In this document: positions 15,972 to 24,409 of the stretch, piece by piece
Layout: each line of letters begins with the position of its first letter
Numbering within the stretch: position 1 is the first letter of the stretch
Source of the DNA: Bacillus sp. V2I10
GTDB taxonomy: Bacteria > Bacillota > Bacilli > Bacillales > Bacillaceae
Assembly: GCF_030817055.1 (NCBI RefSeq)
Contig: NZ_JAUSYV010000001.1
Location: 3,062,001-3,126,000, forward strand
Reading direction: 5' to 3'
DNA: 64,000 nucleotides
Notes under the pieces: generated by a model
Told to the model about the DNA's origin: nothing
What the model saw: the letters and a program-made list of their open reading frames with translations, nothing else
Database searches by the model: none
Program-made: the position numbers and the translations under genes

Positions 15972-16006
15972 AAGGAAAGGCCACTCTTTTGTGAGTGGCC
16001 TCTTTT
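15972..16006 (+). terminator. Terminator of the 15609 gene
   Basis: GGCCACTC (15979-15986) with GAGTGGCC (15993-16000), followed by TCTTTT. Confidence 0.8.
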
Positions 16007-16127
16007 AACATTGAGAAACACACCTGTTTCAGGACTTCCATAAGATATAAGACGTTCCATTCTTCTTGGTCCTTAAGGATTGATTACATAAAATGTAATT
16101 TATCATAATAACTTAACTTGGCAGCCC

Positions 16128-16450
16128 CTACTGAACTTTGTCCAAATACCTATACAGTGAGGTTTTACTGATTCCAGTCGCTGCAGTAATTTCCTTAATG
16201 GTATAGTCCTTACTCTTATACATTTTAACGGCCATTTCTACTTTATATTCTTTCTTTGTAGGTCTACCGCCTTTCTTTCCTCTTGATCTTGCTGCTTGCA
16301 GACCAGACTTTGTTCGTTCACTAATAATATCTCTTTCTAATTCAGCAATGCTTGCCATTGTACGAAAGAAAAAATTTCCCATTGCAGTTGAAGTGTCAAT
16401 ACTGTCAGTAATTGATACAAAATGTACGCCTAAATCGCTAAATGATTCAC
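16128..16450 (-). pseudogene. Tn3-type resolvase, N-terminus lost
   Basis: About 105 residues match the second half of a serine resolvase: FSDLGVHFVSITDSIDTSTA, then FRTMASIAELERDIISERT and a C-terminal helix-turn-helix (TIKEITAATGISKTSLYRYL). The catalytic Ser and first strand are gone, and the frame abuts the 3' end of livM. It is a transposon relic. A candidate Tn3 transposase scrap lies far away at 33655. Confidence 0.75.
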
Positions 16451-16491
16451 TCAGTTCTATTTTCCTAGAACAATATACATTACACCGTATA

Positions 16492-17490
16492 CTAAGCAAT
16501 CTTCTCCATCTTCTCCTCTTTTTTATCCTCCTTTCCCATTTTTAGAGGTAATTTCCTAATTGCTCCTGCTAAACCAGAAGGGAAGCCAAGCAAGACAATA
16601 ATATATAAGAAGCCAAGGATAATTGGCCATCGTTCAAAAATAGGATAAGTTGCTGCAAGCTCTGACAGATAGTGCCTTAAAAATTCAATAATCCCCGCTC
16701 CTACAATGGCACCAGCCAGTGTTCCCAGGCCTCCAATCATCGTCATTAAGAGAGCATCCAGGGTTACTTCTATAGAGAACACATTTGTATTGATAAAACG
16801 CAGTGATACAGCATATAGTGCCCCGCTGAAGGAGGCAGCTATTCCGGCAGTTACGCTGGCAATCAGTTTATAATGAAGAGATTTATACCCTAACGCCTCT
16901 GCACGATTCTCATTTTGCGAAATGGCTTTTAACACCTTCCCTGTCGATGATTCGGTAAAAAGCTTAAGCAGTATAAAAATGATAGCTACACTTAGCAGGG
17001 TTATATAATAGAAGGAAGTGCGGTCCCTGAACACTTCCGGAACACTGAATGTAAATCCGTCCCCGCCATGTGTCAGCCCCCGCCACTTTTCTGCCAGAAC
17101 AAGGAACAGCTGTGAGACAGCGAGTGTCAGCATCGCATAAAAATGGCTTTTGAGCCTTAAGGACAGCAAGCCAATGATGTAACTCACCAAAGCTGACAGG
17201 AGGATGCCTAGACATAAACCTAGAAAGAAATTGACTAGAGTTGGTTCCAGATGATTAAAAATAAGGGCTGTACTATAAGCACCTATTCCAAAAAACATAC
17301 AATGCCCAAAAGAAACGATTCCAGTATACCCCAATAGAATATCAAAGCTTATGGAAAAAATAGCAAAGATGAAGATTTGCGTAAACAAAATCAGCATGCT
17401 TCGAGAGTCGTTGACAAAGGGGAAAAGCAGCATTAACAACAGAATGGAGAACCCCCAATATAGCGGCACTTTATGAATTAGCCCTCTCAT
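16492..17490 (-). CDS. livM: Branched-chain-type ABC importer permease LivM
   Basis: A 332-residue membrane subunit of a hydrophobic amino acid type (HAAT) ABC importer with about nine to ten helices. It has the family motifs GYTGIVSFGHCMFFGIGAY (about 54-72) and the late cytoplasmic coupling loop ENRAEALGYKSLHYKL (about 193-208). The ATG overlaps the livH stop, so the pair is coupled. It ends with a charged tail (KEDKKEEKMEKIA) next to a resolvase relic. It partners LivH, LivG, LivF and the lipoprotein at 19902. Confidence 0.9.
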   Translation of the reverse strand: MRGLIHKVPLYWGFSILLLMLLFPFVNDSRSMLILFTQIFIFAIFSISFDILLGYTGIVSFGHCMFFGIGAYSTALIFNHLEPTLVNFFLGLCLGILLSALVSYIIGLLSLRLKSHFYAMLTLAVSQLFLVLAEKWRGLTHGGDGFTFSVPEVFRDRTSFYYITLLSVAIIFILLKLFTESSTGKVLKAISQNENRAEALGYKSLHYKLIASVTAGIAASFSGALYAVSLRFINTNVFSIEVTLDALLMTMIGGLGTLAGAIVGAGIIEFLRHYLSELAATYPIFERWPIILGFLYIIVLLGFPSGLAGAIRKLPLKMGKEDKKEEKMEKIA

Positions 17491-18356
17491 ACTGCACTCC
17501 CCTTTTCTCCCAATAATCCAGTTGGTTTCACTAATAGAACGATTGCCAGCAGCATCATATTTAAAGCGAGTGATAAATCAGGCATATAATAAGCCATTAA
17601 GGCTCCAGCTATTCCTACGATCAAGGAAGCAAGTGCTGATCCTTGCAAGCTGCCCATTCCTCCAATAATAACAACAATGAAAGCCAATATTGCATACTTC
17701 ATGCCCATTTCTGCAAAAACAACTCCTGAATAAGGCGCCAAAAGGGCTCCCCCTAAAGCAGCCAATGCCGCTCCCAGCAGGAAGACAAAGGTAAAAAGTC
17801 CCTTCACATTGATTCCAAGTACCTGAACCATTTCCTTATCCAGAACACCTGCCCTGATCATAAGGCCAATTTGAGTGCGGCTGAGCAAAAGCCATAATCC
17901 AAAGTAAAGAAGGAGTCCAACCACGATCACAAACAGGCGGTATTTTATAATGATGATCCCATCAAACTGATAGCTACCTTCCAGCCATTGCGGGAGATTT
18001 ACACGTATCGGATTTGGACCCCAGAAAATTTTGATGCTTTCAGATAATACAAGCATACCGCCTAATGTAATTAGAAGCTGCCGTACATGGTTTCCGTAAA
18101 CAGGACGGATTAGGAATTTTTCCATTACCCACCCCAATACCATTCCGATCACAATGGCACCAGCAATCGACAAAAGGAAGCTGTTTGTCTCCTTAAAGAT
18201 CCAAGTACCGGAAAAGGCACCCCACACAAATAAACCTCCATGGGCAAAATTCAATACACTCATCAGCCCAAAGATTAAAGTAAGTCCAGCAGCCAGAAGG
18301 AATATAAGCAGCCCTGTTGAAACACCATTTACCAATAAATTAATAAAAACTTCCAT
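17487..18356 (-). CDS. livH: Branched-chain-type ABC importer permease LivH
   Basis: A 289-residue HAAT permease with about eight helices. It has the signature GLTLIFGLMSVLNFAHGGLF (about 26-45) and the coupling loop TQIGLMIRAGVLDKEMVQVLG (shortened, about 174-193). The ATG at 18356 follows AAGGGGGG. The frame to 18404 overlaps livF and has no separate ribosome site. It forms the membrane channel with LivM. Confidence 0.9.
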   Translation of the reverse strand: MEVFINLLVNGVSTGLLIFLLAAGLTLIFGLMSVLNFAHGGLFVWGAFSGTWIFKETNSFLLSIAGAIVIGMVLGWVMEKFLIRPVYGNHVRQLLITLGGMLVLSESIKIFWGPNPIRVNLPQWLEGSYQFDGIIIIKYRLFVIVVGLLLYFGLWLLLSRTQIGLMIRAGVLDKEMVQVLGINVKGLFTFVFLLGAALAALGGALLAPYSGVVFAEMGMKYAILAFIVVIIGGMGSLQGSALASLIVGIAGALMAYYMPDLSLALNMMLLAIVLLVKPTGLLGEKGSAV

Positions 18357-18376
18357 TTTCAGCCCCCCTTCGCTCC

Positions 18377-19081
18377 TTACGCTATACCCAAGTATTTCTG
18401 GCAAGTTTCTTTATCTTCTTTTAAGTCCTCCATCCATCCTTCATGTACAATTTTCCCATCATCCATAATATAAAAGTAATCGCCTATTTCGCTCGCCAAC
18501 AAAAAGTTTTGTTCAACTAGCAAAATTGTCGTTTTTTCTTTCATTTTAAGGATTGATTCCATTAGCTTCTCGACCATAATGGGTGACAGGCCTTTGCTTG
18601 GTTCATCGATCAGCAGCAATCCATCTCCATTTATATAGGCCCTTGCGATTGCCAGCATCTGTTTTTGTCCGCCGGAAAGCAATCCGCTTTTTTTGCGCCA
18701 AAATTTCTTTAAATCCGGAAAAAGCTCCAGCATCCACTCCAGTTTTTCATCTGTCTCTCCTTTGCTTTTAATGCGCGCTAAACTAAGAGTTTCTTCCACT
18801 GTTAATGTGCTGAATATCCCCTGGTTTTCAGGTACATATCCTATTCCTTTTCTGGATATCAGGTGTGTGGAGATTCCGCTAATCAGCTGGCTGTTATAGT
18901 GTACAGAACCAGTAGTTGATGCATTAAAGCACATGATGGAGCGAAGTGTTGTCGTTTTACCTGCTCCATTCCGCCCAAAAAGGACGGTAATGCTCCCCTC
19001 TTCTACTGAAAAGGACACTCCTTGTAAAATGTGATATTGCCCCAAATAGGTTTCTAGATTATCCACTTTTAATAGACTCAC
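18377..19081 (-). CDS. livF: ABC importer ATPase LivF
   Basis: A 234-residue HAAT ATPase. The Walker A motif is GRNGAGKT (36-43), the signature LSGGQKQML and Walker B LLLIDEPSKGL lie around 133-160, and an H-loop equivalent is replaced by LLVEQNF, as is usual in LivF. It starts at GTG with GGGAGG upstream and overlaps livG by 23 bases. It drives import through LivHM. Confidence 0.92.
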   Translation of the reverse strand: MSLLKVDNLETYLGQYHILQGVSFSVEEGSITVLFGRNGAGKTTTLRSIMCFNASTTGSVHYNSQLISGISTHLISRKGIGYVPENQGIFSTLTVEETLSLARIKSKGETDEKLEWMLELFPDLKKFWRKKSGLLSGGQKQMLAIARAYINGDGLLLIDEPSKGLSPIMVEKLMESILKMKEKTTILLVEQNFLLASEIGDYFYIMDDGKIVHEGWMEDLKEDKETCQKYLGIA

Positions 19082-19832
19082 TGTGCAAGCCTCCCAGGTA
19101 TGCCGTTTGAACTCTTTGATCCTTAATGATTTCCTCAGGATTGCCGCTGGCTAGCAGCTCTCCATTAAATAAAACCACCAGCTGATCAGATAAAAGCATG
19201 ACCATCTCCATTTTGTGCTCGATTAAAATGATCGTGTGAGTTCCTTCCCTTTTTATATTCTCGATCACTTCCAGGATGGCAGGAATTTCTTCGATTGAAA
19301 TTCCTGCTGTAGGTTCATCGAGAAGAAGCAATTCCGTTTTAAGAGCCAGCAGCATGGCCAGCTCCAGTTTTCTTTTTTCGCCATGTGCCAAATCTTGCGC
19401 CAGTACATTTCCCTTCCCTTTCAGCATACACTTTTTCATGACAGCTTTTGCTTCATGCTGCTGTCGAGCCATAAACGAAAACCGTGGAAAGATCGAGTAG
19501 AAATCTTTATTGGATGATTGTATGGCGAGCCGGATATTTTCAAGAACCGTTAACTCGGGAAAAATATTTGTGAGCTGGAAGGAGCGGCCAATGCCCCTTC
19601 TAGCCTTTAATGGAACCGATAGCCTTGTTACATTTTCGTTCTTAAAATAGATCTCTCCTTTCGTCGGTGTAATCTGGCCGCTTAATAAATTGAAAAGAGT
19701 CGTTTTGCCGGCACCATTTGGTCCAATAATGGAAATAAGTTTTCCACGCTGTATTTCTAGATTCACATCTTTTATGACATCATGTTCGCCAAACGAAACT
19801 GATAAGTTTTTGGTTTCCAAAATTTTTTCCAT
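19059..19832 (-). CDS. livG: ABC importer ATPase LivG
   Basis: A 257-residue HAAT ATPase. Walker A is GPNGAGKT (37-44). The signature is the LivG variant LAHGEKRKLELA, followed by Walker B LLLLDEPTAG and the EHKMEMV switch region. GGAGGTG precedes the ATG. It follows the substrate-binding lipoprotein gene in the same orientation and overlaps livF. Confidence 0.92.
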   Translation of the reverse strand: MEKILETKNLSVSFGEHDVIKDVNLEIQRGKLISIIGPNGAGKTTLFNLLSGQITPTKGEIYFKNENVTRLSVPLKARRGIGRSFQLTNIFPELTVLENIRLAIQSSNKDFYSIFPRFSFMARQQHEAKAVMKKCMLKGKGNVLAQDLAHGEKRKLELAMLLALKTELLLLDEPTAGISIEEIPAILEVIENIKREGTHTIILIEHKMEMVMLLSDQLVVLFNGELLASGNPEEIIKDQRVQTAYLGGLHSESIKSG

Positions 19833-19901
19833 CTTGGCGACACCTCCTTGTTAGTTATAAGAACCAGCATTTCACTCCTTTATTCTAATTATTCTGAATA
19901 T

Positions 19902-21116
19902 TTATTCGCCATTTCTTATCGGCGGTTCTGTTTCCTCCATGTTCAATTCTCTGATAAGGACCGGAACTGGATGATCAACGCCTTCCCGCTCTTCAAGGAT
20001 TACCGCATACAGAGACTGCAAGGCCTGGTGGTCCTCTGCCCGGAATTTCATCGTTCCTTTCGGTGTCTCAAACTCTATATTTTCCATTGTACTGATCAAG
20101 CCATCGACATCTTTGTCCCCATCAGTCTTCTTGAGAGCTTCAACAATTGATATGGCAGCCGTCATTCCGCCAGCAGTAAACAAGTCCGGTATTTCTCCAT
20201 CCAATTTTTTCTTATGCTCTTCAACCAGCCAGTCATTTACTTCATTATCCGGAAGCGTATGATAGTAAATGGAAAATCCGCTCATGCCTATTAGTGAATC
20301 CATTGTTTTAAGAGAAGCAATGTCCTGTGCTGCAGTCGATATTTTGATTCCCTGTTCCTCCAGCTGCATGTCTTTTAGCTGCTTCCAAGGCGCATTGGAT
20401 CCTGCCCAAACAATATAGAGGTAATCAGGCTTTTCATTGATGATGCTTTGAATATTTGCTGTGAAATCAGTGGAATTTGGATCTGCATATTGTTCATTCA
20501 CAATCGTGGCTCCCAGCTTTTCTGCCCCTTCTTTAAAAGCAGCGATTCCTTCTCTTCCATATGCATTATCTTGTGCGAAGGTGGCAATTCGCACATCTTT
20601 TTCAGCAATCGCTGCTGCCCCTGCGATTGCATCCTGTGAAGAATTTCTCCCTGTTCTGAAGATATACTTGTTCCAGTTTTTCCCGGTAATACTATCCGCG
20701 ACCGCAGGCTCAACTACCATTATCTTTTCGTATTCTTCAGCGAGCGGCAATACGGCCAGCGTGTCTCCTGAACTCGAAGAACCGACTAAGAAATCTACTT
20801 CGTCCTCTTCCAGGAGCTTGGTTGCTTTTCTTACAGCAACATCAGGCTTCGTTTCCGTATCTTCCACAAAAAACTCGATCTTCTTGCCTGCTACTTCATT
20901 TGACCCCTCTGTTGCATATTCTAATCCAAGTTTAAATCCCGCTACTGTTTGCTTTCCGTACGTCTCAAGCGGACCAGTTAAAGAAGCTAGAACGCCAATT
21001 TTAATGGTTTCTTCTTCTGAACTTGTAGTGTCTCCTGAACAGCCTGTGATGAATGAAAGAGTGAGAGCAATAAAGAGTGTTAATACGGATTTATAGCCTT
21101 GCACATTACACTTCAC
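19902..21116 (-). CDS. Substrate-binding lipoprotein of the Liv-type importer
   Basis: A 404-residue periplasmic-binding-fold protein (type I, Leu/Ile/Val family). It has a lipoprotein signal peptide with lipobox LSFITGC, then IKIGVLASLTGPLETYGKQ and the AVLPLAEEYEKIMVVEPA core. A TTG (21119) or GTG (21116) start is possible; GGGGG spacing favours the GTG. HAAT receptors bind many ligands besides branched-chain amino acids, such as aromatic acids, amides or short acids. Linkage to acyl-CoA ligase and hydratase genes suggests a carboxylic acid here. Confidence 0.9.
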   Translation of the reverse strand: MKCNVQGYKSVLTLFIALTLSFITGCSGDTTSSEEETIKIGVLASLTGPLETYGKQTVAGFKLGLEYATEGSNEVAGKKIEFFVEDTETKPDVAVRKATKLLEEDEVDFLVGSSSSGDTLAVLPLAEEYEKIMVVEPAVADSITGKNWNKYIFRTGRNSSQDAIAGAAAIAEKDVRIATFAQDNAYGREGIAAFKEGAEKLGATIVNEQYADPNSTDFTANIQSIINEKPDYLYIVWAGSNAPWKQLKDMQLEEQGIKISTAAQDIASLKTMDSLIGMSGFSIYYHTLPDNEVNDWLVEEHKKKLDGEIPDLFTAGGMTAAISIVEALKKTDGDKDVDGLISTMENIEFETPKGTMKFRAEDHQALQSLYAVILEEREGVDHPVPVLIRELNMEETEPPIRNGE

Positions 21117-21134
21117 CAAGCATCCCCCTATTTT

Positions 21135-22982
21135 TTAATTTTCTTTTCTAAAAAACTGAATTTTATGGAACAGCCCATCTGCGATAATGATATTCCCGTT
21201 GCTATCTATATCAAGACCTTGAGGAGAGAAGAACTGACCGTCGTCTCCGCTGAAAGAACCAAAATGCTCTAAAAATCTTCCAATCTCATCATAGACATTC
21301 ATCCGGTTGTTTGAAGTGTCGGTAACATATACACGGTCTTGTTCATCAATAGCTATCCCAGTAGGTAAAAACAAATCTCCCGGTCCTTCACCCCAATTCT
21401 CCAGCGGATCCAGGTTGCCGTTTCCGTTGTTTGTTCCCCACTTAGCAATAAACTGGCCGTTATTATCAAATTTTTGAATCCGATTATTTATTCGGTCAAC
21501 CACATAAACGTTGTCTTTAGAGTCAACTGCGAGCTGCATAGGCTGAGAGAATTCACCATTTCCTGTCCCTTTTCTTCCCCATTCTTTCATATAAACGAAA
21601 AAGGGATTAAACTTTTGGATCCGATTATTTTCAGAATCAGATACAAAGATATTTCCTGTACTGTCAACAGCCACCCCACTAGGAAAACGGAAATATCCGC
21701 TTAATGTTCCTAAAGAGCCGTAAGCAGTAAGGAATGTCCCTGAATTAGAGAACTTTTGTATACGGTGATTGACCGAGTCTGCAACATACACATTGTCATA
21801 GCGGTCAACAGCTATCTGTCTTGGTACGAAAAATTGACCTGCATAACTGCCATAGCCAAAAGGCCCTCCAGTACCGTACATACTCCCCCATTTACTGATC
21901 AGACTTCCGCTTGAGTTATATTTCATGATTCTGTGATTAAATGAATCAGATACAAACACATTCCCCTTTGAATCACTTTGAATATCAAAAGGTCCTGCAT
22001 ATTGTTTGTCTCCGTATCTTCCAATGCCAATAGACATTTTATAAGAGACACTCAGACCGATTTCCTTATACACCTCAATTCGGTTATTGCCTGTATCGGT
22101 AATATATAAATCTCCATCCTCATCCGGCAGTATCTGATTAGGATAAACTAAATTTGGAAAAATCCCTGTTGTATAAACAAACCGATCTGATTCATCAAAT
22201 TTCATTATTCGATTATTATAGGTGTCCGCTACATACAAAGCTCCAGATTTAGGTTCAAAATTAATTCCTCTTGGGTGGTAAAACTGATAAGAGCCTGTTC
22301 CTGGTCCAAGACCGCCAATTTTCCGTTTAAAGCTGCCGTTCTGGTCAAACACTTGAATCCGATTGTTGTAAGTATCGGCTACATAGACTTCACCTTTATT
22401 GTTAATCGCAATGCCTTGAGGCAACGCCATCTGTCCATTGCCTTTACCATAGGAACCTATAGTAAGAAGATATTGGCCTTCAGAATTAAATTTTTGAATT
22501 CGATGATTAAATTCATCTGTGATGTAATAATTATTCTGCTGATCTACCGCAACTTCTCTAGGAAAGCCGAATTGGCTATTCTCTACCCCTTTTGCCCCCC
22601 AGCTTTTTAAGTAATTGAATTCAGGATCGAACTTTTGGATCCTATAGTTTCCCGTATCAGCAACCAGAATATTGCCGTCTCTATCAATTGCAATGCCAAA
22701 AGGCATATTAAATTGACCCGGGGAATTTCCGAGCGATCCATATGTCTTAAGTATTTTCCCGGAAGAATCCATTTTTACGATCCGATGATTTCCCATATCA
22801 GCCATGTAAATATTACCGAAGCTATCTTTAGCAAGAGCTACAGGTGTCCGGAACAGATTGGCAGGATCAGTCTCATTTCCCCATGCATTCTGGAAGTAAT
22901 AGGACGCTTCTGTATAACTGCTGTTGCCTCCTAAAAAGGAAAATAGAATGAGGAGAAGTACTATTCGCTTTATTCTCTTCAT
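21135..22982 (-). CDS. Secreted NHL-repeat beta-propeller protein
   Basis: A 615-residue exported protein with a signal peptide (about 1-28, KRIVLLLILFSFLGG) followed by roughly ten to eleven NHL repeats. Each carries strands such as NIYMADMGNHRIVKMD, YVADTYNNRIQVFD and VFVSDSFNHRIMKY. Two six-blade propellers or one large one are possible. The ATG at 22982 overlaps the preceding stop (ATGA), and GGGAGAG is its ribosome site. No catalytic residues are recognisable. It probably binds a ligand or a surface partner outside the cell and is co-expressed with the importer. Confidence 0.88.
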   Translation of the reverse strand: MKRIKRIVLLLILFSFLGGNSSYTEASYYFQNAWGNETDPANLFRTPVALAKDSFGNIYMADMGNHRIVKMDSSGKILKTYGSLGNSPGQFNMPFGIAIDRDGNILVADTGNYRIQKFDPEFNYLKSWGAKGVENSQFGFPREVAVDQQNNYYITDEFNHRIQKFNSEGQYLLTIGSYGKGNGQMALPQGIAINNKGEVYVADTYNNRIQVFDQNGSFKRKIGGLGPGTGSYQFYHPRGINFEPKSGALYVADTYNNRIMKFDESDRFVYTTGIFPNLVYPNQILPDEDGDLYITDTGNNRIEVYKEIGLSVSYKMSIGIGRYGDKQYAGPFDIQSDSKGNVFVSDSFNHRIMKYNSSGSLISKWGSMYGTGGPFGYGSYAGQFFVPRQIAVDRYDNVYVADSVNHRIQKFSNSGTFLTAYGSLGTLSGYFRFPSGVAVDSTGNIFVSDSENNRIQKFNPFFVYMKEWGRKGTGNGEFSQPMQLAVDSKDNVYVVDRINNRIQKFDNNGQFIAKWGTNNGNGNLDPLENWGEGPGDLFLPTGIAIDEQDRVYVTDTSNNRMNVYDEIGRFLEHFGSFSGDDGQFFSPQGLDIDSNGNIIIADGLFHKIQFFRKEN

Positions 22983-23989
22983 TTTTTCTCTCCCTTCCAC
23001 CTAACAACCGTAGCAGCCCAGGTGTATCCAGTTCCTGCACTAACTGTTACAGCAATGTCCCCAGGTAATAAGAGTCCTCGTTCTTGGGCAAAATGCAGTC
23101 CGATGCAGGGGTCAAGTGAAGACATGTGGCCATGGTGATCGAGATATATTGCTTTTTCTTCTGGAAGTTCTAGAGAGTGTAAAAGTTCCTTGAACATTGA
23201 ACGTTTTGTATGCAGTGGCAATAGGAGTTTAATATCTTGAGAAGTATATCCGCTTTTATGAAGTGCTTTTCTAATAACATGGTCAAAATTTGAAATAGAA
23301 ACAGGATCCAATCTTTCTTTCATCGATAATGGGTCTTTAACATCAATATAATGAAGGCGTTTTTCGACGGTTTCAGCGCTGGCAAAATGTTTGGATCCCC
23401 CAGCAGGCGTCCGTACATCGTCATGAAAAGAGCCGTCTGTCAGTATGGCGCTTTCTAGTATTTCACTCTGAGAGGAAGTTCTTGTTACCAGTGCAGCAGC
23501 GCCTCCATCCGCAAAGTTGAACATGAAACGAGACCGCGGGTTAGAATAATCTACGATTTGAGACTCTTTACATCCTCCCACTAGCAGGATGTTTTGTATC
23601 GATTGGTCTGAAGCAATCATGTCCTTTGCCACCTTTAAGGCAATAGGAAAACAAGAGCTGACATTCATGATTTCAAAAGCATATGCATTTTTAGCACCCA
23701 ATTCATGCTGTATTTTCGGTGCACTTGACCAGACGTAATAATCCTTATGCGGGCTGCCAAAGTAGATCACCACATCTATGGATAGCGGGTCAAACTGTTC
23801 TATTGCCTGCCTGCCCGCAGCAATTGCAAGGTCTGAAGCATGGATGCTCTCATCCGCAACATACTTTTGAAATAAACCGAATTTTTCTATAATCACCTGT
23901 TCGGGTATTCCCGTCTTTAAAGCCAAGTCGCTCGCTGTTTCGATTCCAGGAGGAAAAAAGGCTCCTGTCGTTTCAATGCCGATTCCCAT
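22979..23989 (-). CDS. KAS III-like (FabH-type) condensing enzyme
   Basis: A 336-residue thiolase-fold protein of the beta-ketoacyl-ACP synthase III superfamily. The nucleophile is Cys113 in MNVSSCFPIAL. A His in LLPLHTK and DHHGHMSS replace the canonical His-Asn pair (HQAN and GNT/S), so the triad differs from housekeeping FabH. The last third has VTVSAGTGYTWAATVVRW, as in FabH. The ATG at 23989 shares TGATG with the maoC stop. It probably makes or breaks a C-C or ester bond on a CoA-bound substrate. It is not the general FabH. Confidence 0.82.
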   Translation of the reverse strand: MGIGIETTGAFFPPGIETASDLALKTGIPEQVIIEKFGLFQKYVADESIHASDLAIAAGRQAIEQFDPLSIDVVIYFGSPHKDYYVWSSAPKIQHELGAKNAYAFEIMNVSSCFPIALKVAKDMIASDQSIQNILLVGGCKESQIVDYSNPRSRFMFNFADGGAAALVTRTSSQSEILESAILTDGSFHDDVRTPAGGSKHFASAETVEKRLHYIDVKDPLSMKERLDPVSISNFDHVIRKALHKSGYTSQDIKLLLPLHTKRSMFKELLHSLELPEEKAIYLDHHGHMSSLDPCIGLHFAQERGLLLPGDIAVTVSAGTGYTWAATVVRWKGEKK

Positions 23990-24408
23990 CAAATTCCACC
24001 TCCATCCTCAGGTACCATCATCTTGGCAGTACCCGTCAATACTAGTGTCTCATCCTGATTAAAGCACTCTGTCAGCAGCGTCATAATTCTTTTCTCCTGT
24101 TCAATTTCTTGAACAGTTGCTTTTGCAGTAATCGTATCGCCTATAAATACTGGTGCTTTAAATCGGATGCTCTGCTCTACATAAATGGAACCTTTTCCTG
24201 GGAGATGAACACCTAAAAGCTGTGATAATAGGCTTGAGGTCAATAAACCATGTGCAATACGCTGTTTGAACCTCGTTTTTTTGGCGTATTCCCCATCAAT
24301 GTGGATCGGATTGAAATCACCGCTTATTCCTGCAAACAGAACAAAGTCTGTTTCTGTAATCGTTTTGCAGCAGGAGGCTTGCTGGCCAATTCTATAACTA
24401 TTCACCAC
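23989..24408 (-). CDS. MaoC-like (R)-specific enoyl-CoA hydratase
   Basis: A 139-residue hotdog protein with the full hydratase motif FAGISGDFNPIHIDGEYAKK (about 24-43), where Asp and His are catalytic, and the following RIAHGLL. It starts at one of two adjacent GTG codons after AGGTGAA, which overlaps the end of the ligase gene. Role: hydration or dehydration of an acyl-CoA made by the upstream ligase. Confidence 0.88.
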   Translation of the reverse strand: MVNSYRIGQQASCCKTITETDFVLFAGISGDFNPIHIDGEYAKKTRFKQRIAHGLLTSSLLSQLLGVHLPGKGSIYVEQSIRFKAPVFIGDTITAKATVQEIEQEKRIMTLLTECFNQDETLVLTGTAKMMVPEDGGGI

Positions 24409-24409
24409 T

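Noticed and set aside
20461..21096. 211-codon open frame antisense to the substrate-binding lipoprotein gene
   Set aside because: It mirrors codon structure of the real gene on the other strand, has no ribosome site and has serine-rich low-complexity content.
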